Source: Flagellimonas lutimaris (GTDB taxonomy: Bacteria > Bacteroidota > Bacteroidia > Flavobacteriales > Flavobacteriaceae). Taken from it: DNA of 64,000 bases. The notes under the pieces were generated by a model that was not told the DNA's origin, did not search any database, and saw nothing but the letters and a program-made list of their open reading frames with translations. Location of the stretch: assembly GCF_003581615.1 (NCBI RefSeq), contig NZ_QXFH01000004.1:1-64000 (forward strand). The letters run 5' to 3'. The position numbers and the translations under genes are program-made. This document shows, in pieces, positions 18,603 to 26,284 of this stretch (positions are counted from its first letter, which is position 1; every line of letters begins with the position of its first letter).

Positions 18603-19385
18603 ATGAACAGACCAAAAACAATTAACACCAATCCAAGAGAAAGACTAAAAGCAATTAAAGATCCAGTAATTGTTCACTTCGCGAGATCTCCTTTCGATGA
18701 GCATAGATATAAGGAGGTATGGGGATTGTTCATTTATCACAATGATGAATACCTATCCTTTCAAGTCGATAACCTCGACGATGAGGCAGCTGTAATTTTT
18801 GACTTCAAAGCAACCCTTGATGTATTAAGAGCTAAAGGGGGGACCGTAATCCATTGGAATCAGGTAAGCAGCGATTTTGGTCCTAAGTTTATATCCAAAA
18901 GATACCGCGACCTTACCGGAAATTATTTGGAATTAGACTACGGTAAAGACTCTGTTAACCTTGCTTATGAACTTATCAAAGCTTACGGGGATGACTACGT
19001 GGACCATCCAAGATTAGATAAGCTGGCCCAATTGAATGGCTGGGCATGGGGCCGTGAAAGATCAGAGCCCTGTCCGTTATTCGACCACAACAGAACAGCT
19101 CTTATAGTTAAGACTTTCTATGCAACCATAAACGGCACTCTCAAAACTATGGACTCAAAATATAGGGAGAGTTTGCTTCGTACCGAGCTATTAGATCAGA
19201 TCAAAAGAGAGCTAAGAAATGCAGATGCGGAGGAGAAAGTCCTAACTCGTAAACAAGTCCTTAAAGAGCTGGATATATGCAGTAACACTCTTTCAAACTG
19301 GGTCCGGGACAAAAAAATCCCATATACCCGAATAGGCCGACGCCTATATTTTTTTAAATCAGAGATACTTAACCTTAAATTTTAA
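18603..19385 (+). CDS. Unknown WN-motif protein with C-terminal HTH domain
   Basis: 260 aa. Residues ~18-165 form a mixed alpha/beta domain with a conserved-looking VIHWNQVSSDFGPKFISKRY segment, and DHPRLDKLAQLNGW further on. I recall similar HWN-type domains in uncharacterised mobile-element proteins but cannot name the family. The C-terminal ~50 residues are an excisionase-like winged HTH (LTRKQVLKELDICSNTLSNW, then RIGRRLYFFKSEIL), resembling that of the 94-aa protein. It is probably a DNA-binding protein acting in element replication or control. It lies 76 bp after the HTH pair and 5 bp before the next gene. Confidence 0.75.
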   Translation: MNRPKTINTNPRERLKAIKDPVIVHFARSPFDEHRYKEVWGLFIYHNDEYLSFQVDNLDDEAAVIFDFKATLDVLRAKGGTVIHWNQVSSDFGPKFISKRYRDLTGNYLELDYGKDSVNLAYELIKAYGDDYVDHPRLDKLAQLNGWAWGRERSEPCPLFDHNRTALIVKTFYATINGTLKTMDSKYRESLLRTELLDQIKRELRNADAEEKVLTRKQVLKELDICSNTLSNWVRDKKIPYTRIGRRLYFFKSEILNLKF

Positions 19386-19390
19386 TTATT

Positions 19391-20236
19391 ATGAGCACCG
19401 AGAACACAACAGCAAGAGAGCTATTGGCCCAGTACAGGGCAGCGAAAAAAAAGGAGGCCAAGAAAGCCAAGCCTATGGCCTACAGTAAAACCGAGGAGGC
19501 CAAAAAGAAAGCCGAGGCCGCAAGGCAAAAGCGAGTAAAGGAGTTGGCAAAGAATCTAACTAAAAATTTGCCAAATGCGGATGATATTAACCCAAATCAG
19601 CAGCTTTATGTTTTGAGGGATATTGTTGCGGATGCAGCATTTACCTCAGCGTTAGAGAATGGTGTATTAATCAAGGTAAAGAGCGAAACCACAAACCTAT
19701 TCGTTTCAAAAGGCAAGGAGACATTAGAAGTGCATCCTAACGAACTAGAAGAACCGGCCAAAATTTTGGTAGACTGGTCAAAATTGCACCGACAATTAAA
19801 AGATGAAAAGGATAAGCCCTATGATAAGTATTCCTTGCGCTCGGGCCTATGGAACCATGCTAACAGCTATAGACTTGAGCAAGAGAGACAAAAAAGCTCG
19901 GATGAGCATCTTGCGGAGTTGGTTAAGGCCATGGCCTCTGTTGACCTAGATACCACCAAGGCAGGATTCAATAGTACAGAGGCTTTGGAGGAGTTGGTAG
20001 CGAAAACAGCGGATACCAGTAAAAAGCAGGGTAAAGAGTTTTCCAAGGATAGGGCCGGAAACCTATACCTAATTTGTGCCGATAGCAGATACGGAGCTGT
20101 TAAGTTAGATACTGAAAAATTAAAACCACACTTTCAAAACATTATGGATAACAGCCAGTTAGCTGGCAAATTCAAATCCTCGAATGATGTTGAAAAAGTG
20201 ATTACAGGATTTACCAACAAGCAGGCAACCCAATAG
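19391..20236 (+). CDS. Hypothetical protein with Lys/Ala-rich basic N-terminus
   Basis: 281 aa. Residues ~10-60 are strongly basic and Lys/Ala-rich (RAAKKKEAKKAKPMAYSK and on), suggesting nucleic-acid binding. The remainder is soluble and mixed, with FKSSNDVEKVI near the end. No enzymatic motif is visible and I do not recognise the family. It starts 5 bp after the WN/HTH gene and is followed by a strong terminator (20243-20276), so the two genes form one unit, probably linked to replication or DNA packaging of the element. Functional assignment is open. Confidence 0.7.
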   Translation: MSTENTTARELLAQYRAAKKKEAKKAKPMAYSKTEEAKKKAEAARQKRVKELAKNLTKNLPNADDINPNQQLYVLRDIVADAAFTSALENGVLIKVKSETTNLFVSKGKETLEVHPNELEEPAKILVDWSKLHRQLKDEKDKPYDKYSLRSGLWNHANSYRLEQERQKSSDEHLAELVKAMASVDLDTTKAGFNSTEALEELVAKTADTSKKQGKEFSKDRAGNLYLICADSRYGAVKLDTEKLKPHFQNIMDNSQLAGKFKSSNDVEKVITGFTNKQATQ

Positions 20237-20242
20237 AACAAA

Positions 20243-20276
20243 CAAAAAAGCCCTTGCTGCGAACAGGGGCTTTTTT
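20243..20276 (+). terminator. Intrinsic terminator upstream of the primase-helicase gene
   Basis: AAAAAGCCCTTG pairs with CAGGGGCTTTTTTT around a short loop, giving a GC-rich stem with a U tract. It ends the 18603-20236 unit, so the primase gene at 20308 probably has its own promoter. Confidence 0.85.
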
Positions 20277-20307
20277 TCAATAATTCATTACAAGCGAGAC
20301 ACCTACA

Positions 20308-21864
20308 ATGAACCACCACAAATCTACCAAAAATATTGATGACCTCGAGAGCGAAATAGAAGCATTGACCGAGGACAAACCTAATCAACCTACAGCAAGA
20401 GAAATATTAAAAACCATTACCAATGAAGCCAAGCCCGTTGATTTCCAACTCCTAGCCTATCCAAAATTGACTGAATGGAGGGAAGAAATGACTCAATTAG
20501 ATCAGAACAGAAAAGAGGATCAAGCTAGGTTAATTGAGCTAGGCAAGAAAATCAAGGATTGCAAGGTCAACCAAAAACACTACCTCATCTATTCGATTGT
20601 CGAGCTGCAAAGGATAGCTGAGCGCAAAGGCTGGGTTTTCAGCAAAAGAGTGGGGGACCCTTATATTTACAATGGAAGATTTTGGGAGAAATTGGACGGG
20701 GAGAAATACAAATATTTCCTTGGTGAATTTTCTGTAAAGATCGGAGTCCCGACAACAATGTCAAAGCACTATACCTTTAGGGATGAACTCTTTAAAGAAT
20801 TTATGAGTTTGAACTACCTCGATATTGCCGATTCGTTGGACGATCAGGTATTGATCAATCTACAGAATGGATGCTACGAAATAGGAGACCAAGGGGGTAA
20901 GCTCCGGGAGTTTAGGCAAGACGACTTTTTAACCTATCAACTATCGTTCGATTACGACCCAAAGGCCAAGGCACCTTTATTCGAGAAATACCTCGAGCGT
21001 GTTTTACCATCCCCGGACCTCAGAAAAATATTCTTTGAAACCGTTGCTTACACGCTCACAAAAAACAAGCGTTGCAAGTTTGAAAAGATGGTAATATTCA
21101 AAGGAGAGGGAGCAAACGGGAAGTCCGTAGCCTTGGAGCTTATCCAAGAGCTTTTAGGACGTAACAACGTCTCAAACTATAGCCTTGCGAGCTTGACCGA
21201 TCAAAAAGGGTACCAAAGGGCCAATATTGGAAATAAGCTTGTAAATATTGCTAGCGAGCTATCCGGCTCTTTGGAATCTGACTTTTTTAAACAGTTGGCA
21301 AGCGGGGAACCCGTAGAGGCAAGGAAGCCATACATGGAGGCTTTTATTTTGCATGATTACGCCCGGTTCATTTTTGCGTGTAATGTATTGCCGCAAGTTG
21401 AGCATACAGAGGGATTTTTCAGGCGGTTCCTTATTATTCCGTTTGACGTTACTATCCCGAGGGAGGAGAGGGACGTCGATTTAGTCAACAAAATAATTAA
21501 GGCCGGGGAACTCTCCGGGATTTTCAAACTGGTTCTGGAGGGCTTGGAAAGGATATTGAGACAGAGGGGCTTTTCTCAATGTGCTGAGGTTGATAATATT
21601 GGAGAGCGTTACAAAAGGGAGAGTAATTCGGCTCTAATGTTCTTGGATGACGAAGGATATAGCACCTCCGACAAATTTTATACACGCATTACTGAGCTTT
21701 ACCCTAAATACATGAGCTATTGCAGGGATGCTGGCACAAAGCCATTTTCAAAATTGAATTTTGCCAAACAGCTCGATAAAAATGCAATACTTGTTAAGAG
21801 GATGAATGTAGGGAATGTAGCCTATGTAGAACTTAAAAAAGACAAAGAGGCTGAAAAATTTTAG
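20308..21864 (+). CDS. Phage/plasmid primase, P4/D5-type superfamily 3 helicase
   Basis: 518 aa. The N-terminal ~90 residues are helical and charged; a D5_N-like region follows (YIYNGRFWEKLDG, then DFLTYQLSFDYDPKA). The C-terminal SF3 helicase has Walker A GEGANGKS (residues 266-273), a Walker-B-like segment with E317 (LVNIASE), a sensor segment (ARFIFACNVLP) and RRFLIIPF. It resembles the helicase part of phage P4 alpha and satellite/plasmid replication proteins, which unwind the origin, and indicates that the element replicates autonomously at some stage. The partner zinc-ribbon/Toprim gene overlaps its 3' end. Confidence 0.92.
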   Translation: MNHHKSTKNIDDLESEIEALTEDKPNQPTAREILKTITNEAKPVDFQLLAYPKLTEWREEMTQLDQNRKEDQARLIELGKKIKDCKVNQKHYLIYSIVELQRIAERKGWVFSKRVGDPYIYNGRFWEKLDGEKYKYFLGEFSVKIGVPTTMSKHYTFRDELFKEFMSLNYLDIADSLDDQVLINLQNGCYEIGDQGGKLREFRQDDFLTYQLSFDYDPKAKAPLFEKYLERVLPSPDLRKIFFETVAYTLTKNKRCKFEKMVIFKGEGANGKSVALELIQELLGRNNVSNYSLASLTDQKGYQRANIGNKLVNIASELSGSLESDFFKQLASGEPVEARKPYMEAFILHDYARFIFACNVLPQVEHTEGFFRRFLIIPFDVTIPREERDVDLVNKIIKAGELSGIFKLVLEGLERILRQRGFSQCAEVDNIGERYKRESNSALMFLDDEGYSTSDKFYTRITELYPKYMSYCRDAGTKPFSKLNFAKQLDKNAILVKRMNVGNVAYVELKKDKEAEKF

Positions 21865-22918
21865 ATATATACTAGATAGGTCCTCCAAAAAATTTGTATG
21901 CCCCGCTTGCAATAAAAAGCGTTTTGTTCGCTATGTGGACCGTGAGACGGGCAACTATTTGGATGGAGATTACGGGAGGTGCGACCGCTCCGATAACTGC
22001 GGATATTTCAAAAGCCCCAAACAGGATGATATTTATTTCGGGATCAAATTCCTGAGCTTGGTAGATTACAATTCCAAGGCCTACAGGCTAACGGATGAAA
22101 ACTGTAATATACATTTTGTCCCTAAATCCATGGTCCTCGAAACTGAGGGCCGTGAGGTTTGGATCAAAGAGTATTTTTTGAAAAATAGTGATCTCGACTA
22201 CTCAGCAGCTCAGAGCAAGGCCGTCAATAAGGAGGGCGGCTTTGTTTCCTTGACTGATTTCGAGCCGATCCCGGAACCGGAGCCAAGCTTTCTCCAAAGG
22301 GAGGAGGTTGATGAGGTTCTAAATGCTGGGGTGGATTGCAATCTTACCAAATACCTTAAAACAGAATTTGATTCCGAGCTTGTAGATAGGGCCTTTAAAA
22401 GATATGGCTCCGGTGCAACCAATCTATTTTGGAATAACAGCACTTGCTTTTTACAGATGGACCGGGGCCAAAATATACGAGCTGGCAAAATAATGCTCTA
22501 TTCTGAAAATAACGGACGTAGGGTTAAAGAGCCCTATCCACAAATCAATTGGCTACACAACAAAATCGAAAAGGGTGGCGGCTTTAATCTTAACCAATGC
22601 CTTTTTGGATTGCACTTACTTGAAAACAAGCCAGTTGCCATAGTTGAATCTGAAAAGACGGCTATCGTAATGAGCATTTTGAGCAATAAGACAACTTGGA
22701 TGGCCTGCGGGTCCAAAACTGCCATAAATGAGAAAATGCTCGAGCCTTTAAAATCAAATAAGGTAGTATTATTCCCGGACAAAGGGAGTGCCGGGGAATG
22801 GCAGCAAAGAGCGGATGAGCTTAGCTCGAAAGGTTTTAATATCCAAGTCAGTAGATTTTTAGAGAATAAGGTAGAATTGGAGAACGGTAAAGATATTGCC
22901 GATCTTTATTTAATGTAA
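21851..22918 (+). CDS. DUF6371-like zinc-ribbon/Toprim primase-type protein with non-canonical start
   Basis: The frame is open from 21830 to 22918. A zinc ribbon (FVCPACNKK, then GRCDRSDNCGYF) begins at nt ~21890, but the first GTG is at 21935, inside it, and no in-frame ATG or TTG precedes it. CTG at 21851 gives a natural N-terminus (LKNFRYILDRSSKKFVCP) and overlaps the primase gene by 14 bp, so I choose it tentatively (355 aa). The C-terminal half resembles Toprim folds (VAIVESEKTA, then KVVLFPDKG). The zinc ribbon plus Toprim layout is typical of DNA primases, so it probably primes replication with the SF3 helicase. A sequencing error cannot be excluded as the cause of the missing start. 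Confidence 0.75.
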   Translation: MKNFRYILDRSSKKFVCPACNKKRFVRYVDRETGNYLDGDYGRCDRSDNCGYFKSPKQDDIYFGIKFLSLVDYNSKAYRLTDENCNIHFVPKSMVLETEGREVWIKEYFLKNSDLDYSAAQSKAVNKEGGFVSLTDFEPIPEPEPSFLQREEVDEVLNAGVDCNLTKYLKTEFDSELVDRAFKRYGSGATNLFWNNSTCFLQMDRGQNIRAGKIMLYSENNGRRVKEPYPQINWLHNKIEKGGGFNLNQCLFGLHLLENKPVAIVESEKTAIVMSILSNKTTWMACGSKTAINEKMLEPLKSNKVVLFPDKGSAGEWQQRADELSSKGFNIQVSRFLENKVELENGKDIADLYLM

Positions 22919-22924
22919 TTGACA

Positions 22925-23494
22925 ATGAGCACGTATTTTGAGGATTGCGCTAGCATCTCGACCAAGTTTCTAAGATCCAACGGTTTTTTTGAGCCCAACA
23001 GAGTAACGGACTGTACCCAAAAATTCATATCCAATAATGAGATCTACAACCTAACAATAGTGGCCTCTACAATGGAGGAGAAACCTTTATTGATATTCCA
23101 TTACTCCTACAGAGGAGAAAATAAGAGGGTGGAGATAGAGTTGATCCCAAGATATAACCATTTGGGAGGGGTGGGCTATAAATTCAAATGCCCGGAGACT
23201 GGCAAAGGCTGTTACAAGCTTTATTTTGTTGATGGAGTTGTTGCTTCAATAGGTCATTTTAAGCTCTTGTATCGTAGCCAAATCAAATCCCAAAGGATCA
23301 AGGATATGGATAAGAACTTTGGAATTATATTTAAAGCTGAGCAAGCCCGTAAAGAAATCAATTCCTATCGTTTTAAAAAGTACCACGGGGGCAAAATGAC
23401 CAAGAAGTACAAACGATGCCTAAAGGCCATAAAAGAGGCTGAGGGGGTTAGTATGAGCGATAATAAAAAATATTTATTTAATAAAAATCATTAA
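22925..23494 (+). CDS. Hypothetical zinc-motif protein of the replication module
   Basis: 189 aa from ATG 22925 (a TTG 6 bp upstream is less likely). It has a central segment GVGYKFKCPETGKGCYKLYF, whose CPxTGxxC-x-KLY pattern is seen in small uncharacterised mobile-element proteins with a partial zinc knuckle. The C-terminal third is Lys/Arg-rich. No catalytic motif is recognised. It lies 6 bp after the DUF6371-like gene on the same strand and its 3' end overlaps the convergent membrane gene by 17 bp. It may bind DNA or a replication partner; this is inference. Confidence 0.7.
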   Translation: MSTYFEDCASISTKFLRSNGFFEPNRVTDCTQKFISNNEIYNLTIVASTMEEKPLLIFHYSYRGENKRVEIELIPRYNHLGGVGYKFKCPETGKGCYKLYFVDGVVASIGHFKLLYRSQIKSQRIKDMDKNFGIIFKAEQARKEINSYRFKKYHGGKMTKKYKRCLKAIKEAEGVSMSDNKKYLFNKNH

Positions 23495-24362
23495 TTCCTT
23501 TCGCTTTCAAAATACTATCAGTCAAATCTCTAATCTCATCATCTTCCGCATGCATTTTCATTTCATCTTGTCCGTAATTTGGGACATGAAAAATATAACG
23601 AGTACTATCTAGGGCTTTTGTTGCTTCATCCGTATAAAATGGCTTTATTATTAAAATTAAATGGTTGGTGTCTCTATTGAAAGCATTATAGTCATTAAAA
23701 TTAGCTACAATACTATTTTTAACATAGGTTTTGAAATCACCAAGAATATTGCCTAGGAATTTATTTTCGTTTCCATTCTCATATAAAACATAGTACTTGC
23801 CATTTTTTTTGCCAATAATCACCAAAATTTTTCTGCTTACGTTGGCAGCTGTTCTATGACCACCATTTCTAACAAAGTAGAATATCTCTAATGCGCCTTC
23901 TAAATTGTTTATTGTGTCAAATTTGAACTCAAACTCCTCTGAGGTTATTGATATATTGGGTTTTTCGGAATCAAATTTCATTTCTTCCAAGGAAACTAAT
24001 TCTTTGGATTTTGAAACTGCCTGATCCATTAAGTCTAATTGTCCAGACATGTCCTCTTTAACTATAGAAATAACACTATCGATAGCGATTATTTCTTCCT
24101 TAGCTTCGCCTAAAGTTGTAACACTATTTTCTACAGCTCCAATAATTTGAATTGTTTTGTTATAGGTTTTTTCCGTTTGCTCCAACAATGTTGACTCTCT
24201 TTTTTCCTCATTAACCAAATTAATAATGCCAAGAATGAACAAGGAGCCAATGAGAACATAAAAGGTTACTTTTTTATATTGTTCAAAGGCATCAAATATT
24301 TTAAGGTTGTCATGCAACAATAATAATAATGTGATTGCTAGAATTAGATATTGAACTACCAT
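23478..24362 (-). CDS. Membrane protein with coiled coil, unknown function (element cargo)
   Basis: 294 aa. Two N-terminal transmembrane helices (VVQYLILAITLLLLL, then VTFYVLIGSLFILGIINLV) are followed by a ~80-residue coiled-coil-like stretch (residues ~55-125) and a ~165-residue soluble mixed alpha/beta C-terminus beginning near PNISITSEEFEFKF. I do not recognise the family. The membrane anchor plus coiled coil and soluble sensor-like domain is compatible with a superinfection-exclusion or defence protein, but there is no diagnostic motif. It is AT-rich and transcribed opposite to the replication genes. Confidence 0.7.
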   Translation of the reverse strand: MVVQYLILAITLLLLLHDNLKIFDAFEQYKKVTFYVLIGSLFILGIINLVNEEKRESTLLEQTEKTYNKTIQIIGAVENSVTTLGEAKEEIIAIDSVISIVKEDMSGQLDLMDQAVSKSKELVSLEEMKFDSEKPNISITSEEFEFKFDTINNLEGALEIFYFVRNGGHRTAANVSRKILVIIGKKNGKYYVLYENGNENKFLGNILGDFKTYVKNSIVANFNDYNAFNRDTNHLILIIKPFYTDEATKALDSTRYIFHVPNYGQDEMKMHAEDDEIRDLTDSILKAKGINDFY

Positions 24363-24631
24363 TCCTTAAATATAGTGGAACTAATGGAAATGAATAACTA
24401 AGTATAAAGGATTTACTCTAAATAGGAGTACTCTTAAAATTTCAAATAACCAATAATCAAAGGTTTGTAGGTAGGGCGTTTTAGAAATTGTACGGTAGTT
24501 GTATTTAGCTCTAATAGTGTACCAATTTTAGGAGGGGATATTTTGATACACTCAAAGGCTAGAGTTTGGAAAGTTGGTCCCGGGCTTTGGTGTGCCAGCG
24601 TTAAACCATGATCTTATATTGATACAAAAGA

Positions 24632-24658
24632 AAACCCTCAGAATATCTCCAAGGGTTT
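24632..24658 (-). terminator. Minus-strand intrinsic terminator in the noncoding region
   Basis: AAACCCT (24632-24638) pairs with AGGGTTT (24652-24658). Read on the minus strand the stem is followed by TTTTCTTTT-like sequence. It lies ~500 bp beyond the end of the 25166-26284 gene, so a long 3' leader or a separate noncoding transcript may end here. Confidence 0.6.
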
Positions 24659-24726
24659 AATAGCACAATTATAAAATTACCAGTTTTCAAGCGTGCTAAG
24701 ATAAAAGTAAGAAATAATTTACAAAT

Positions 24727-24751
24727 GGGACGGGTTGGGACCGGGGGAGGG
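24727..24751 (+). other. G-quadruplex-forming motif
   Basis: Five runs of at least three G separated by loops AC, TT, ACC and A fit the canonical G4 pattern with very short loops. In an AT-rich intergenic stretch this is unlikely by chance. The first GTGTC repeat overlaps its last G (24751). Confidence 0.65.
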
Positions 24752-24848
24752 TGTCAAACGTGGATGGATGCGCCCGGTATAGAATGAATTCAACACTAAA
24801 TCATTTTATTGGGGTTTTAAGGTCCTGAGAGTAGGGTTTCAAGTGGAA

Positions 24849-25133
24849 AGTGTCAAAAATAACACTAATCGTGTCGGTACAGTGTCGAAAATTTTCAAAA
24901 ATGACACTCATATAACCCCTATGGTTACAAGGGTTTCAGCCAAATCGTGTTAAAAGTGTCAAAAATTTTCAAAACTATTCTAGGATATATAGTAGTAGCT
25001 TTAATCTAATTATAATTTTCCTCAGAAAAAGTTTGTAAAAAAAGTAACACTTTCGACACTATTCTCTTGAAACGCCTGTGTTTATTGAGTTAATAGAGTG
25101 TCATTTTTGAAAAAAAAGTAACACGATTCGTGT
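24849..25133. repeat. Iteron-like GTGTC/GACAC cluster and 28-bp dyad
   Basis: GTGTC occurs at 24850, 24871, 24882, 24956 and 25098 (with 24751 just outside), and GACAC at 24903 and 25055. AGTGTC (24881-24886) and GACACT (24903-24908) are arms of a dyad centred near GAAAATTTTC. The 13-mer AAAATTTTCAAAA repeats at 24888-24900 and 24962-24974. ACACG-ATT-CGTGT forms a palindrome at 25121-25133. These look like sites for a replication or partition protein. Confidence 0.6.
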
Positions 25134-25165
25134 TGAAAGTGTTGTTTTGATGGTGTACAAAGTAT

Positions 25166-26284
25166 TTATGAATGCTTTAGATACTCGGCACTTTTAAGAT
25201 TTGATTTAAGGAGGTCCAAAAGACTCTTAAGCTTTTCAGAATGTTCCAATTCTATAGTTGGATCCGTATCCACGATTTCCTTTATTTCATCGTGATTAGT
25301 TTCGTAGTAGTCCAATGCTCGATTGCGTAAATTGGTTCTCAATTTTTTAATTTTTTTCTCTCTCCCATCAAATTCAATTGGATATTCCGCTTTATCCAAA
25401 TTTCGAAGTTCCATTTCCTGTAATTTTATTTTTGAGTCTTCTTCACTAAAGCTTTTAAGCTTTTTATTAATCTCATCTAACTTGAATTTAATCCAATCTT
25501 CCACCAAGAACCCCATATATTTTGATTGTAAAATATGTCTTATTTCGTTATCCTTAAGGTTCTTTAAGTAAATTTCATACTCAAGATTTTCTAAATCTTT
25601 GGAGAACGTGTCGTCCGTAAAGTTAGATATAACCTTGTCAAAAATTACTAAAGCGGCGAAAATCAAAAGGCAAAAGGTGACTAAATCAATCTTGAATGGA
25701 ATATGAAGCTTTACAATTGAGTAGATTGTTGCGATAACTACAAATGATGATACAATGAATATAAAAATTGATATGTTGTCTCTTTCATTTTTATTTATTG
25801 CGGTAAACAACTTTTTGTCTTTTTTGAATAAGATGAGGATTATAAAAATTAAGTTGAAAATAGTTAGTATAATCAATGCTACTTCAATTGGAGTATAAAT
25901 GCGTAGATAGGTGCTTTCATAACCTAATTTAAGCATGAAAAAGGCAGGGATTATTGGCGAAAGAAACATAAATATCCCAATTACATTAACAAAATATGTA
26001 CCCCGATTTTTAGTTGCCCTAAGAACACGTAACGAGGAATTATTCTTGAATGACTTTACAAAACTAAGATGAATAAAAAATAGCGAAAAAGACAAGCAGA
26101 AAGAATACCAAGATAGTTTAGATAGGTTGTAGGCTTCAATACTTGAGAAATTAATGGACTTCAGTAAATCAATTACCTTAAAGGTTATAACGATTATTAA
26201 AGAGTAAAGGACATAATTCGTTATACCTGTTGCCTTTTTCCTATTTAAGTTTCTATCATTTAATTTACTTATATACTCTCTCAT
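25166..26284 (-). CDS. Polytopic membrane protein of unknown function (element cargo)
   Basis: 372 aa. About six transmembrane helices within residues ~22-225 (for example ITNYVLYSLIIVITF, YFVNVIGIFMFLSPIIPAFF, IALIILTIFNLIF-like and ISIFIFIVSSFVVIATIY regions), then a ~145-residue charged cytoplasmic-type tail rich in Lys/Glu and coiled-coil-like. I do not recognise the family. It is the last gene before the tRNA-Leu junction, is very AT-rich and stands apart from the replication genes, so it is probable cargo (phage exclusion or host benefit). Together with the 294-aa membrane protein it flanks the repeat region. Confidence 0.7.
   Translation of the reverse strand: MREYISKLNDRNLNRKKATGITNYVLYSLIIVITFKVIDLLKSINFSSIEAYNLSKLSWYSFCLSFSLFFIHLSFVKSFKNNSSLRVLRATKNRGTYFVNVIGIFMFLSPIIPAFFMLKLGYESTYLRIYTPIEVALIILTIFNLIFIILILFKKDKKLFTAINKNERDNISIFIFIVSSFVVIATIYSIVKLHIPFKIDLVTFCLLIFAALVIFDKVISNFTDDTFSKDLENLEYEIYLKNLKDNEIRHILQSKYMGFLVEDWIKFKLDEINKKLKSFSEEDSKIKLQEMELRNLDKAEYPIEFDGREKKIKKLRTNLRNRALDYYETNHDEIKEIVDTDPTIELEHSEKLKSLLDLLKSNLKSAEYLKHS

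Larger units (their letters stand above)
24363..25165. other. 800-bp noncoding region with repeats, G-quadruplex motif and dyad (candidate replication origin)
   Basis: No ORF above 60 codons on either strand. From left to right: ACCGTACAATTT on the minus strand (24485-24496), a minus-strand terminator (24632-24658), a five-tract G-rich run (24727-24751), then eight GTGTC/GACAC sites and a 28-bp dyad between 24751 and 25102, in AT-rich surroundings. The arrangement resembles iteron-type origins used with helicase/primase replicators. Origin activity is inferred. Confidence 0.5.

Noticed and set aside
21827..21870. Programmed frameshift joining the helicase to the DUF6371-like frame at an A6 run
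   Set aside because: The downstream frame is +1 relative to the helicase frame, so ordinary -1 slippage on the A run would not enter it; a CTG start is simpler.
24849..25133. CRISPR array
   Set aside because: Repeats are short (5-13 bp), in both orientations and unevenly spaced; no cas gene is near.
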